From positions 113,653 to 177,652 of the forward strand of contig KE351655.1 in the NCBI GenBank assembly GCA_000415185.1: DNA of 64,000 bases, in the 5' to 3' direction. How positions within the stretch are numbered: position 1 is the first letter of the stretch; the number at the start of each line of letters is the position of its first letter. This DNA is from Enterococcus faecalis 13-SD-W-01. GTDB lineage: Bacteria; Bacillota; Bacilli; Lactobacillales; Enterococcaceae. Positions 17,094-24,331 of this stretch are shown here, in pieces. The notes under the pieces were generated by a model. That model was given only the letters and a program-made list of their open reading frames with translations, was not told where the DNA came from and searched no databases. Both the position numbers and the translations under genes were made by a program.

Positions 17094-18188
17094 CTAAAAA
17101 ATTTGTATATCATCCAAACTGATTTCTTCTTCTTCACGTTCTTCAATAACATCCTCTTCTGTCACATTTTTCTTGATAATTGCTAAAACAGAAGCTGTTA
17201 CCACAACGTTTACTAAAATAGCAACAGCACCGGCCCATGGTCTTGTCATCGTTGGCAGCATCAATACACCGCCAAATGGAACAGTTGCATCTGCACCTAA
17301 AATCATCGTTGTTGCTCCGCCGGCAAAACCGCCGATCGCTGTAGCAATCACACCACGGACAATATCATTCATGACCAAAGGAATAACACCTTCGACGATG
17401 TTGATGACACCCATTGGCACAGCTGATTTCAATGTTTCTACTTCTACTTTTGTATAGATATTTTTACCAAACATTTTTGCAATGAAATAAGCCAAACCAA
17501 AGCCGATTGGTGTTGCAGTATTTACTAATTGCAATGCTGTGATTGGTCCATTTAGACCTTCTGCTTGCATCGTTAAAACAAAGGCAAAAACGGTTTTATT
17601 GATTGGTCCGCCATAGTCAATACCACTCAGTAAGCCGATAACACCACCAAATACTAATAGAGAAGAATTACCCAATCCATCTAGGAAGTTTGTCAAAAGT
17701 GAGGTAAATGCAGCGATCGGACCGCCAATTACATAAACCATGATCAACCCACCAAGAATGGAAGAAATAAATGGAATGATCAATGTTGGCAGCAAGCCTT
17801 TTGCCCAATTTGGGACTTTAATATATTTTAAAATTGCTAAAACAAGAAAACCTGCCATGTAACCGCCAAAAATCCCGCCGATAAAACCTGCACCAATTGC
17901 GTTTGCTGTCAAACCAATAATGAATCCAGGAGCAATCCCAGGTTTTGCAGCAATCGAGAATGAAATCCCTGTAGCGATAACTACTGGCAGTAAACCAAGA
18001 CCTGCGCCGCCCATTGTTGCTAAAGCATCCCAAAGAGAAAACTGCCCTTGCACAAGCGTTCCCTGGCTTGTTCCGCCAAATGCCATACCAATGGCAATCA
18101 AGAATCCTGCACCGCAGACAATAGGGATCAAATAAGAAATCGCTGTCAATAAGTGCCCTTTTAAGTTTAGTTTTTTAAGTGCATCCAT
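17094..18188 (-). CDS. PTS fructose-family EIIC component
   Basis: A 364-residue membrane permease of the fructose/mannitol PTS superfamily (EIIC-Fru type). It contains LLTAISYLIPIVCGAGFLIAIG, IAAKPGIAPGFIIGL, GFIGGIFGGYMAGF and YGGPINKTVFAF, the usual conserved loops, and ends in an acidic cytoplasmic tail. It is expressed as a separate subunit alongside two EIIB and two EIIA genes upstream. The AlsE-like epimerase downstream suggests a ketose such as D-allulose, but ribulose- or xylulose-type sugars cannot be excluded. Confidence 0.93.
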   Translation of the reverse strand: MDALKKLNLKGHLLTAISYLIPIVCGAGFLIAIGMAFGGTSQGTLVQGQFSLWDALATMGGAGLGLLPVVIATGISFSIAAKPGIAPGFIIGLTANAIGAGFIGGIFGGYMAGFLVLAILKYIKVPNWAKGLLPTLIIPFISSILGGLIMVYVIGGPIAAFTSLLTNFLDGLGNSSLLVFGGVIGLLSGIDYGGPINKTVFAFVLTMQAEGLNGPITALQLVNTATPIGFGLAYFIAKMFGKNIYTKVEVETLKSAVPMGVINIVEGVIPLVMNDIVRGVIATAIGGFAGGATTMILGADATVPFGGVLMLPTMTRPWAGAVAILVNVVVTASVLAIIKKNVTEEDVIEEREEEEISLDDIQIF

Positions 18189-18205
18189 TACTTTTCCTCC
18201 TCTTT

Positions 18206-18529
18206 TTAATTAACGACTTGTTTTTCAATGACTTCTTGTGCTTTTTCAATTAACTTACCTGGTGATTTTACGGCGATTTCTGTCGGTACTTGAATGATTC
18301 GTTTCCCTTCAAAACGTTCTCGACCACTGATTTTGACATCTACTGCCAAAATAACGATGTCCGCAGCAGCAATTTGTTCTGGACTCAATTCATTTTCGAT
18401 CCCGATTGTTCCTTGCGTCTCAACGTGGATCTCATGTCCTGCTTTTTTTGCGGCATTTTCTAATTTCTCTTGTGCAATGTACGTATGCGCAATTCCTACA
18501 GTACACGCGGCTACACCAACGATTTTCAT
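18206..18529 (-). CDS. PTS fructose-family EIIB component, copy 1
   Basis: The start ATG at 18529 follows AAGGAGGAAAAACA. The 107-residue product begins KIVGVAACTVGIAHTYIAQ with Cys9, the phosphorylated residue of EIIB-Fru. It is nearly identical to the other EIIB at 19017-19328, differing at few positions before residue 100. The tandem copies, each beside its own EIIA, point to duplication within the operon. It transfers phosphate from EIIA to the sugar held by EIIC. Confidence 0.93.
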   Translation of the reverse strand: MKIVGVAACTVGIAHTYIAQEKLENAAKKAGHEIHVETQGTIGIENELSPEQIAAADIVILAVDVKISGRERFEGKRIIQVPTEIAVKSPGKLIEKAQEVIEKQVVN

Positions 18530-18548
18530 TGTTTTTCCTCCTTCTATA

Positions 18549-18998
18549 TTAAGCAAAAGCCGAAATAACACCGTTTACATCTTTTGCTTGGATCAATTTT
18601 TCTACAACTTCATCATTGCCAAGTTTCCGTGCAAATAATGAAAGTAATTTCAAATGACTTTGTGCACCTTCATTATCATTTCCTACTGCGAATAACACTA
18701 TTCCTTTTACACCTTTACCATCCAGCGTTTCCCAGGGGATCTCATTTTCTGTCACGCCAATCGCAACGCCAACTTTGTCTACATAAGCACTTTTGCCATG
18801 AGGGATTGCGATATAATTGCCGATTCCAGTTTGCCCTTCCGCTTCACGAGCATAGACGTCTTTGATAAAACCATCGCTGTCTGAAACATAGCCGTTTTCT
18901 CTTAACGCTCCTGCTAATTCTTGCAATACTTCATATTTGTTTGTTCCTGTAAGTTTTGTTTTAATGATTTTCGGATCAATGATTTCTGTTACTTCCAT
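18549..18998 (-). CDS. PTS fructose/mannitol-family EIIA component (EIIA-2), copy 1
   Basis: A 149-residue PtsN/EIIA-Fru-type domain. GIGNYIAIPHGKSAYV carries the phosphorylated His; VLQELAGALRENGYV and VVLFAVGNDNEGAQSHLKLLSLFARKL-like helices are typical of the family. It lies between the two EIIB genes (19 bp from each) and supplies phosphate from HPr. Confidence 0.93.
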   Translation of the reverse strand: MEVTEIIDPKIIKTKLTGTNKYEVLQELAGALRENGYVSDSDGFIKDVYAREAEGQTGIGNYIAIPHGKSAYVDKVGVAIGVTENEIPWETLDGKGVKGIVLFAVGNDNEGAQSHLKLLSLFARKLGNDEVVEKLIQAKDVNGVISAFA

Positions 18999-19016
18999 CT
19001 GTATCAGCTCTCTTTC

Positions 19017-19328
19017 CTATTGATGTATCACTTCTGCAGCTTTTTCAATTAATTTATTTGGTGATTTTACAGCAATTTCTGTCGGTACTTGAATAATTTT
19101 TTTCCCGTCAAAGCGTTCCCGGCCACTGATTTTGACATCTACAGCTAGGATGACGATATCAGCTTCCTTGACTTGTTCAGGCGTCAATTCGTTTTCGATC
19201 CCAATTGTTCCTTGTGTTTCCACATGGATTTCGTGTCCTGCTTTTTTTGCTGCATTTTCCAATTTTTCTTGCGCGATATACGTATGTGCGATTCCTACGG
19301 TACATGCTGCTACTGCGACTATTTTCAT
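19017..19328 (-). CDS. PTS fructose-family EIIB component, copy 2
   Basis: A 103-residue EIIB beginning KIVAVAACTVGIAHTYIAQ with the active Cys9. It is a close paralogue of 18206-18529: residues 1-50 are almost unchanged, with small differences such as LTPEQVKEADIV for LSPEQIAAADIV and a shorter tail. One of the two EIIBs could serve the PRD regulator's phosphorylation while the other serves transport. That idea is speculative. Confidence 0.92.
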   Translation of the reverse strand: MKIVAVAACTVGIAHTYIAQEKLENAAKKAGHEIHVETQGTIGIENELTPEQVKEADIVILAVDVKISGRERFDGKKIIQVPTEIAVKSPNKLIEKAAEVIHQ

Positions 19329-19340
19329 AAATAATTCCTC

Positions 19341-19769
19341 CTAATTCAGCCATTGCTGCATTGCTTCACTATCTTTTTCTTTTTGTAATCGGTTTAAAAA
19401 TTCTGGATCAGCCAATCTTCGCATAAAACCTGCTATTTGGCGTTTTACTGTATCTGTTTCCTGTTCTGGCAGCAGTACAGCGATGATCAATTCTACTGAT
19501 GCGATATTCGGCTGCCAATTTTTGATTGGCTGCCGAGGCTGGATGATCAGGATTGCGGTTTCTTTTACCGAAGCATTTTCGATGTGAGGTAAGACAACTT
19601 TTTCATCAATTTGGATATTTCCGTTTTTTTCACGTTCATAAAGGGCTTCTTTTATTTGCAGCACTACGGTTGGATTCTCTGGAAAAAGTTTTTCGCTGAT
19701 GAATTGATATGCCTCATCTCTAGTTTGCAACGGACAATCAATGAAAATCTGAAATAAGTTATCTTTCAT
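19341..19769 (-). CDS. PTS EIIA-2-family component, copy 2
   Basis: A 142-residue EIIA from the ATG at 19769, chosen because GAGGAAATCTACC precedes it inside the end of the regulator gene (11-bp overlap). EKVVLPHIENASVKETAILI holds the phospho-accepting His in the PH(I/G) motif. It diverges from the EIIA at 18549-18998 and may act mainly on the adjacent PRD regulator. It is co-transcribed with the regulator and the second EIIB. Confidence 0.85.
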   Translation of the reverse strand: MKDNLFQIFIDCPLQTRDEAYQFISEKLFPENPTVVLQIKEALYEREKNGNIQIDEKVVLPHIENASVKETAILIIQPRQPIKNWQPNIASVELIIAVLLPEQETDTVKRQIAGFMRRLADPEFLNRLQKEKDSEAMQQWLN

Positions 19770-21243
19770 GGTAGATTTCCTCGATTTTCTTTTGGATTCT
19801 TGTTTGATCATCTGCTGTCAGCATGGCACTGACAAGCAACGAGTTGACAGGTAACTGTTCATTGATACCGATTGTTGTTAAAATCAGCTCGATTTCAGGA
19901 TATTTTTCCAACGCTGAATGATAATTTTTTGTTGAAATCACATCCATAATCTCCAATTCGGGAAACTTCTTATCCACTTTTACTTTCAATAATTCTGATG
20001 TCCCTACGCCTGTTGTACACATAATCAACGTTTGGATCGGCAGTTGATGGGTTTCGATGACTCGTGCAAAATATAACGTGATAAAACCGATTTCATCTTT
20101 ATTTATCAACGGTAAACCAAACTTTTCGCTGACTTCTTCTGAAACTTCGGAAACATAATCAAAAATTGTTTCATAAGTTAATTGGATTTGATCCAACAAG
20201 CTATTTTTCACACGAATTTTGTTTTTCAAACGGTTCAGCATTGGTTTGATATGGCTTTCTAAATCGCCAAAAATCGTTTCGCTCGTAATTTTGATGTGCA
20301 GACGTTTTCCGACTTCTTCTAGATAATAGCTGGTGATATTTTTGACTTCTTGTGAAAAGATTTGTGTTTTTTCTGAGTGATTTTCCATTCTGGAAGAAAC
20401 TAGATATTGGACTAAGAAATAAACTTCACTTTGTGGAAGCTCGGTTCTCAAATACATCTCAACATTTTGAATAATCTGATAAGCGATTTCTTTTATTGAT
20501 TTGTCATGGTCTAAAAATTTCAGTTGTTCTTTAGTCAAATCATCGTTAGTTAATTGATAATTGATTTTTCTGGATCGGCTGATCAAGATATAGAGATGAG
20601 AAAAAATATTTACATTGTAAGGATAAGGAATGTTTCCTCCTAATTTCTTTTCAATGGATTTCAACTGATCTGAGATAAACAAGACATCGTAACGATTAAA
20701 GTTCAAACCAGAGGAAGTATCTAAATCATCAATATCAATGATATTTAACCGTTGAATCAATTCTGTAATGGCTCGTCGGATGTTTTCCTCTTTACCTTTG
20801 ATAGCCAATGTACGATTTTTTCTGATTAATTTTAGGTCATATTTCTTGATTCGTTCAGCAATCGCTTTTTCATCGTTTGAAATGGCTGAATCACCAACAT
20901 AATAATCTTTGAATAACTCAATGATTTTATTGGGTTTTGGTGAAGATAGGAGCAATTCCTCCATTACTTTGTCTTGACGTTCACTAGGCAAGACTTCTAA
21001 TGCTGGTTTATTCATAGCCTTTGATTGAGCAATGAATTTTTCATAATCTAATTTGTAGCCGCGTCCTTTTTTAGATAAGATCAATTGACCTTCTGGAAAA
21101 CTTTCATTGATTTTTTTAATTAAGCGGTAGACAGTTTTAGTCGAGATATTCATAGATTTAGCAAGATCTTCAGAAGTCATGTAATCTCTTTGTTTTGACA
21201 AAAGAAGTTTAAGTTTGTTTTCTCGATTGTTTTGACTAGTCAT
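19759..21243 (-). CDS. PRD-domain transcriptional regulator (BglG/LicR/MtlR type)
   Basis: A 494-residue multidomain regulator. An HTH domain at the N-terminus (DYMTSEDLAKSMNISTKTVYR) is followed by two PTS regulation domains, roughly residues 170-270 and 280-390 (NIFSHLYILISRSRKI; KDEIGFITLYFARVIE). The C-terminus is an EIIB-like domain with LIMCTTGVGTSELLKVKV. It has a DNA-binding rather than RNA-binding start, so it is an activator-type regulator controlled by PTS phosphorylation. It heads the operon, and the 20-bp palindrome at 21304-21323 is its likely site. Confidence 0.9.
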   Translation of the reverse strand: MTSQNNRENKLKLLLSKQRDYMTSEDLAKSMNISTKTVYRLIKKINESFPEGQLILSKKGRGYKLDYEKFIAQSKAMNKPALEVLPSERQDKVMEELLLSSPKPNKIIELFKDYYVGDSAISNDEKAIAERIKKYDLKLIRKNRTLAIKGKEENIRRAITELIQRLNIIDIDDLDTSSGLNFNRYDVLFISDQLKSIEKKLGGNIPYPYNVNIFSHLYILISRSRKINYQLTNDDLTKEQLKFLDHDKSIKEIAYQIIQNVEMYLRTELPQSEVYFLVQYLVSSRMENHSEKTQIFSQEVKNITSYYLEEVGKRLHIKITSETIFGDLESHIKPMLNRLKNKIRVKNSLLDQIQLTYETIFDYVSEVSEEVSEKFGLPLINKDEIGFITLYFARVIETHQLPIQTLIMCTTGVGTSELLKVKVDKKFPELEIMDVISTKNYHSALEKYPEIELILTTIGINEQLPVNSLLVSAMLTADDQTRIQKKIEEIYHER

Positions 21244-21303
21244 GCCTATCCCCCCTTTGCATCTTTATCATAAGACATAATCACTCGTTTGCTTCACTGT
21301 CTT

Positions 21304-21323
21304 TTGTCCATTGCAATGGACAA
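21304..21323. promoter_or_regulatory. 20-bp perfect palindrome, likely site of the PRD regulator
   Basis: TTGTCCATTGCAATGGACAA reads the same on both strands. It lies 61 bp upstream of the regulator start and 4 bp from a cre-like site, placing it in the operon promoter. Confidence 0.7.
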
Positions 21324-21327
21324 CTTT

Positions 21328-21341
21328 TGAATACGTTTACA
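21328..21341. promoter_or_regulatory. CcpA (cre) site of the fructose-family PTS operon
   Basis: TGAATACGTTTACA matches the cre consensus TGNAARCGNWWWCA with one mismatch, indicating catabolite control of the operon. Confidence 0.65.
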
Positions 21342-21380
21342 TAACGGTGGTTTTCCTATTCTTTTATTGTAGCGATACAA

Positions 21381-21418
21381 TGCAAAAAAAGACACCCGCC
21401 AAAGTTGGAGAATGTCTT
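21381..21418 (-). terminator. Terminator of the second bacteriocin locus
   Basis: On the minus strand AAAGACA and TGTCTTT pair around a Cys-codon-free, GC-containing loop and are followed by a T run. It lies about 40 bp beyond the permease stop at 21455. Confidence 0.75.
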
Positions 21419-21454
21419 TAATCGAAGGATTTTCAACTGTTTATTTGTTCTAGT

Positions 21455-22393
21455 TTATTTTTCACTCGGAATACTCCACCTCTTTTGGATATATTCCATT
21501 AAGAAAACATAACCTGATAAAAGGATGCATATGCCAAGAATCAAAGGAATGGTCAATTCCACGCCGCTGCCTGTATTGATGCGGAAAGTTGAGGCATTTG
21601 TATTAAATAGGGTTGGATAAATAGATAACAATATATCTTTTAGATCATATTTCCCTAGTGGTGGGAGCGCTAAGTTATATATTCCGAGAAGAAAAATTAC
21701 AAAAAGGGGATTTTTCAAGATAGACGTGGCATAAAAACAAACGACAAAGCTAATAAACGAAACAAAGAAGAGTACCAATATCTGCAACGGTGCCCGGTCT
21801 AGATAAGAAAGTTGACGAATCAAAGACGTATCTACGTTAACTGTCTCATCTAGTTGAATAAAAAAGGCAGAAAGAGATTGAAGGAGGAGAAATGTGCCAA
21901 TTGCTGCACTAAGGAAAAGAAAAAGACTAAGTAAACTAGCAACTATTTTATTCAAGTTTACTTTATTTTGTGATTCCAAACTTATTCTAATCTTAGAAGT
22001 TTGATACTTTATTTCTGCATTTGCTACGACTATGCCATATATCCCAGCAAGAAACGGAAAGAGAACAAAGAAAGAAGAGGAGAGCAACTGATTAATGCCA
22101 TTTTGAAGGTTCATCGCAGCCAAACTTGAATGATAAGCCATATAGTAATATTTAAGTGGGTTTTCAATCAGTTCCATGTTATTCTGAAAAGAAACACCAA
22201 AACTATCCATTAATAATAGATTGATATCTTCACCATTTCTGAGTGCTTCATCTGCGTACAAAGTAAAGTTTCTTAGGTTGCTGCCAATCAAAGTAAATTG
22301 AGAAAAGAACATTATGAGGGATAAGAAAATAGTGATTACCAAGAAAAGATAGAATATCTTGGATCTCCTCTGATAATAAAACTCAAATAACAT
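21455..22393 (-). CDS. ABC transporter permease of the second bacteriocin locus
   Basis: A 312-residue membrane protein. The second of two consecutive ATGs (22393) is preferred because AGGAG then stands 6 bp away. Six hydrophobic segments are visible: one near residue 15-35 (IFYLFLVITIFLSLIMFF), a long extracytoplasmic loop to about residue 100, and five further spans. It has the plan of ABC-2-type permeases. It overlaps the ATPase gene at 22383-23027, so the two probably form one exporter or immunity complex for the peptide at 23050-23526. Confidence 0.75.
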   Translation of the reverse strand: MLFEFYYQRRSKIFYLFLVITIFLSLIMFFSQFTLIGSNLRNFTLYADEALRNGEDINLLLMDSFGVSFQNNMELIENPLKYYYMAYHSSLAAMNLQNGINQLLSSSFFVLFPFLAGIYGIVVANAEIKYQTSKIRISLESQNKVNLNKIVASLLSLFLFLSAAIGTFLLLQSLSAFFIQLDETVNVDTSLIRQLSYLDRAPLQILVLFFVSFISFVVCFYATSILKNPLFVIFLLGIYNLALPPLGKYDLKDILLSIYPTLFNTNASTFRINTGSGVELTIPLILGICILLSGYVFLMEYIQKRWSIPSEK

Positions 22394-23027
22394 CATAATC
22401 TCCTTTCGGGCGCACAAACAAATTTCCTAAATCTTTCTCTTTTACCTTGTTCAATGACTGGTTTTTAATTATTAAAAATTCGTCTCCCAGGTCCATATAT
22501 AACTTCTCATGTCCACTCAGTAATATCACTGAATGTTGTCTTAATTGTCTCAATGAATGTATTAACAGCTTCCTGTTTCCTTGATCTAAACCATTCAATA
22601 TTTCATCAAGTAGAATGATATTTGGTTTCAGTAACACCAGCAAAATCAAAGAAAGCATCTTCTTCTCTCCCAATGAGTAATTTTTGACTTTTACCTTTTC
22701 AAGAAAACGAACAGATAAAAATTCAATATCATTCTCCAAAATCTGTTTCTTTATATTCTTATTTTTTGAAAGAATTATAAGATTATCTATTCCAGATAGA
22801 TTCAAATAAAAAGGAGTGGAATCAAATACACAAAATTGTTTCTCCGACCCCTTTTTTATCTCACCTTGAAAAGCTTCTAACCCTAAAATACAACGAAAAA
22901 GCGTCGTCTTTCCTACACCATTTTCTCCATAAATATAATAAATCTTGCCTCTCTCAAAAATGAAAGAGGCATTGTTGAATAGAATTTTACTATTATAGCT
23001 TTTCGAAAAATTGTTAATTTGTAGCAT
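22383..23027 (-). CDS. ABC transporter ATP-binding protein of the second bacteriocin locus
   Basis: The product is 214 residues from the ATG at 23027, where MLQINNFSKSY begins the standard ATPase fold; the longer frame upstream runs into the bacteriocin gene. Walker A is GENGVGKTT. The signature is a degenerate NYSLGEKKML, and Walker B is PNIILLDEI. The H-loop is in LLSGHEKLY. No clear ribosome binding site is seen, and it starts 22 bp after the bacteriocin stop, so translation may be coupled. It is a different ATPase type from the MacB-like one at 11893-12534. Confidence 0.85.
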   Translation of the reverse strand: MLQINNFSKSYNSKILFNNASFIFERGKIYYIYGENGVGKTTLFRCILGLEAFQGEIKKGSEKQFCVFDSTPFYLNLSGIDNLIILSKNKNIKKQILENDIEFLSVRFLEKVKVKNYSLGEKKMLSLILLVLLKPNIILLDEILNGLDQGNRKLLIHSLRQLRQHSVILLSGHEKLYMDLGDEFLIIKNQSLNKVKEKDLGNLFVRPKGDYDVI

Positions 23028-23049
23028 AGTAAAATTTTTAAAATCCGTA

Positions 23050-23526
23050 TTAATACCAAGTGAAGGAACCATTACCATGAACTCCATACTGATCATTAAA
23101 ATCAACGTTAAAGATAGTTACGTCTCCCCATGGCGTAACAGAGCCAGCACCAATAGTCTTTGATCCACGCCATCTATGTGTATTTGCTGTTGTACTCATA
23201 CGTGTTAGACCTCTAGCTCTAACAATATTCGGGAAAATCCAACCTGTTTCTTGAAATCCGCTGCTGCTTGTCACTCTTCCCCCGCTAATATTAAAATTAA
23301 TATTGTCTCTTGACCACATGAAAACAGATCCTCGATAAAATGACGCTCTTCTTGATGATCTAAGCATTGAATTATCTTCCATAATTTTATTTTCCGAAAA
23401 ATTATTAACTAAGTCTTGTGCTTCTACTGGCGAATCAAACTGATTTGCATTAGCAAACGAGGTAGTTGGAAAAGCAACTCCTAAAGCAACAGCAACATTC
23501 AGTAATAAAATATTTTTCATTTTCAT
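23050..23526 (-). CDS. Lactococcin-972-family bacteriocin precursor, second locus
   Basis: A 158-residue secreted precursor. An ATG with GAGGAG 8 bp upstream opens a signal peptide (KNILLLNVAVALGVAFPTTS, probable cut after SFANA). A propeptide with an acidic middle follows, and the C-terminal half is rich in Gly, Ser, Thr and Trp, ending in HGNGSFTWY. The ending and the overall plan match the lactococcin 972 family. It differs strongly in sequence from the precursor at 12580-13023, so the two are unlikely to share immunity. Activity is unproven. Confidence 0.78.
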   Translation of the reverse strand: MKMKNILLLNVAVALGVAFPTTSFANANQFDSPVEAQDLVNNFSENKIMEDNSMLRSSRRASFYRGSVFMWSRDNINFNISGGRVTSSSGFQETGWIFPNIVRARGLTRMSTTANTHRWRGSKTIGAGSVTPWGDVTIFNVDFNDQYGVHGNGSFTWY

Positions 23527-24135
23527 TATTTACACTCCTCAATTTTGTGATTTAACAAAACGAACGCAATACCAAACTTAATACTCTCTCTAATATTTAG
23601 TTATAAAAATCCCTCCTTTCTTTTTAAAATCAATATTCCATTATTATTCTTAGCAAACCTTGGCTTATAAACTATATCAAGGAATGGAATATTTTTGATT
23701 TTAGTTATTAACTAAGAATAATATTTTTTTATATTCTTCGTAACAGGCAATTTACTTTTCTGAATTTTGATTATATAGAATGGATAAGGTGACAGACATG
23801 AAACTTTTTTATAAAATATGCGTTAATATGGATTGATAATAGATTATTAAATAGGTTTCATAGTTATAGGATGACATTCTGGAATGACTCATTTGGATGG
23901 ACTAGATAAATATGCATTTAGACTTATATAATTTACATAACTAATTTATTTTTAAAAAAACACAGTATAAACATTTAATTAAAAAGGTTATTTACAAAAA
24001 AATTATATCAAAAAATAACTATACCAAATTATCTTTTTTTTCATTAGGTTGTGAAATTAGAAATTTTATAGAAATACTATATTAAATGATTTTGGGGTTT
24101 GTGCTTGTTATTAATTGAAAATTTAACTATGGAGG
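23527..24135. other. AT-rich 600-bp gap without a gene
   Basis: Very AT-rich DNA between the second bacteriocin gene and the broken ATPase. I see no supported gene. The bacteriocin promoter must lie at its left end; a strong AAGGAGG near 23615 is not followed by a usable start codon. The composition and the adjoining gene wreck suggest decayed or inserted DNA. Confidence 0.5.
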
Positions 24136-24330
24136 TTACAATTCTTCCAAATTTACTTGCCTATCTGCACGTCCAATCAAGTACCGGTCATGAGAAACCA
24201 TGATGACCGTTGTGCTCTTGCTAGAGCCACTCGTAGTTTTTCTCCTCCAGAAAACTGATAGCTCTTTTTCTAAACCAGTTTTTTCAATAACCTTTTTTCT
24301 TTTTTTAGAGATATTTTTATAAAAATAACC
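24136..24330 (-). pseudogene. Remnant of a bacteriocin-type ABC ATPase
   Basis: The minus strand retains the signature SGGEKLRVALARA (about 24205-24250), joined after an internal deletion to TVIMVSHDRYLIGRADR (the switch-His region, 24140-24195) and a stop at 24136. The Walker A half and Walker B are missing, and a frame change lies before the signature. The remnant directly follows the permease at 24332-26440, where the functional MacB-like ATPase lies in the first locus. It is therefore the dead partner of that permease. Confidence 0.8.
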
Positions 24331-24331
24331 A

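Noticed and set aside
23798..23836. A 12-residue frame with AAGGTG upstream in the AT-rich gap
   Set aside because: Too short, no conserved features and no regulatory structure after it; chance in very AT-rich DNA.
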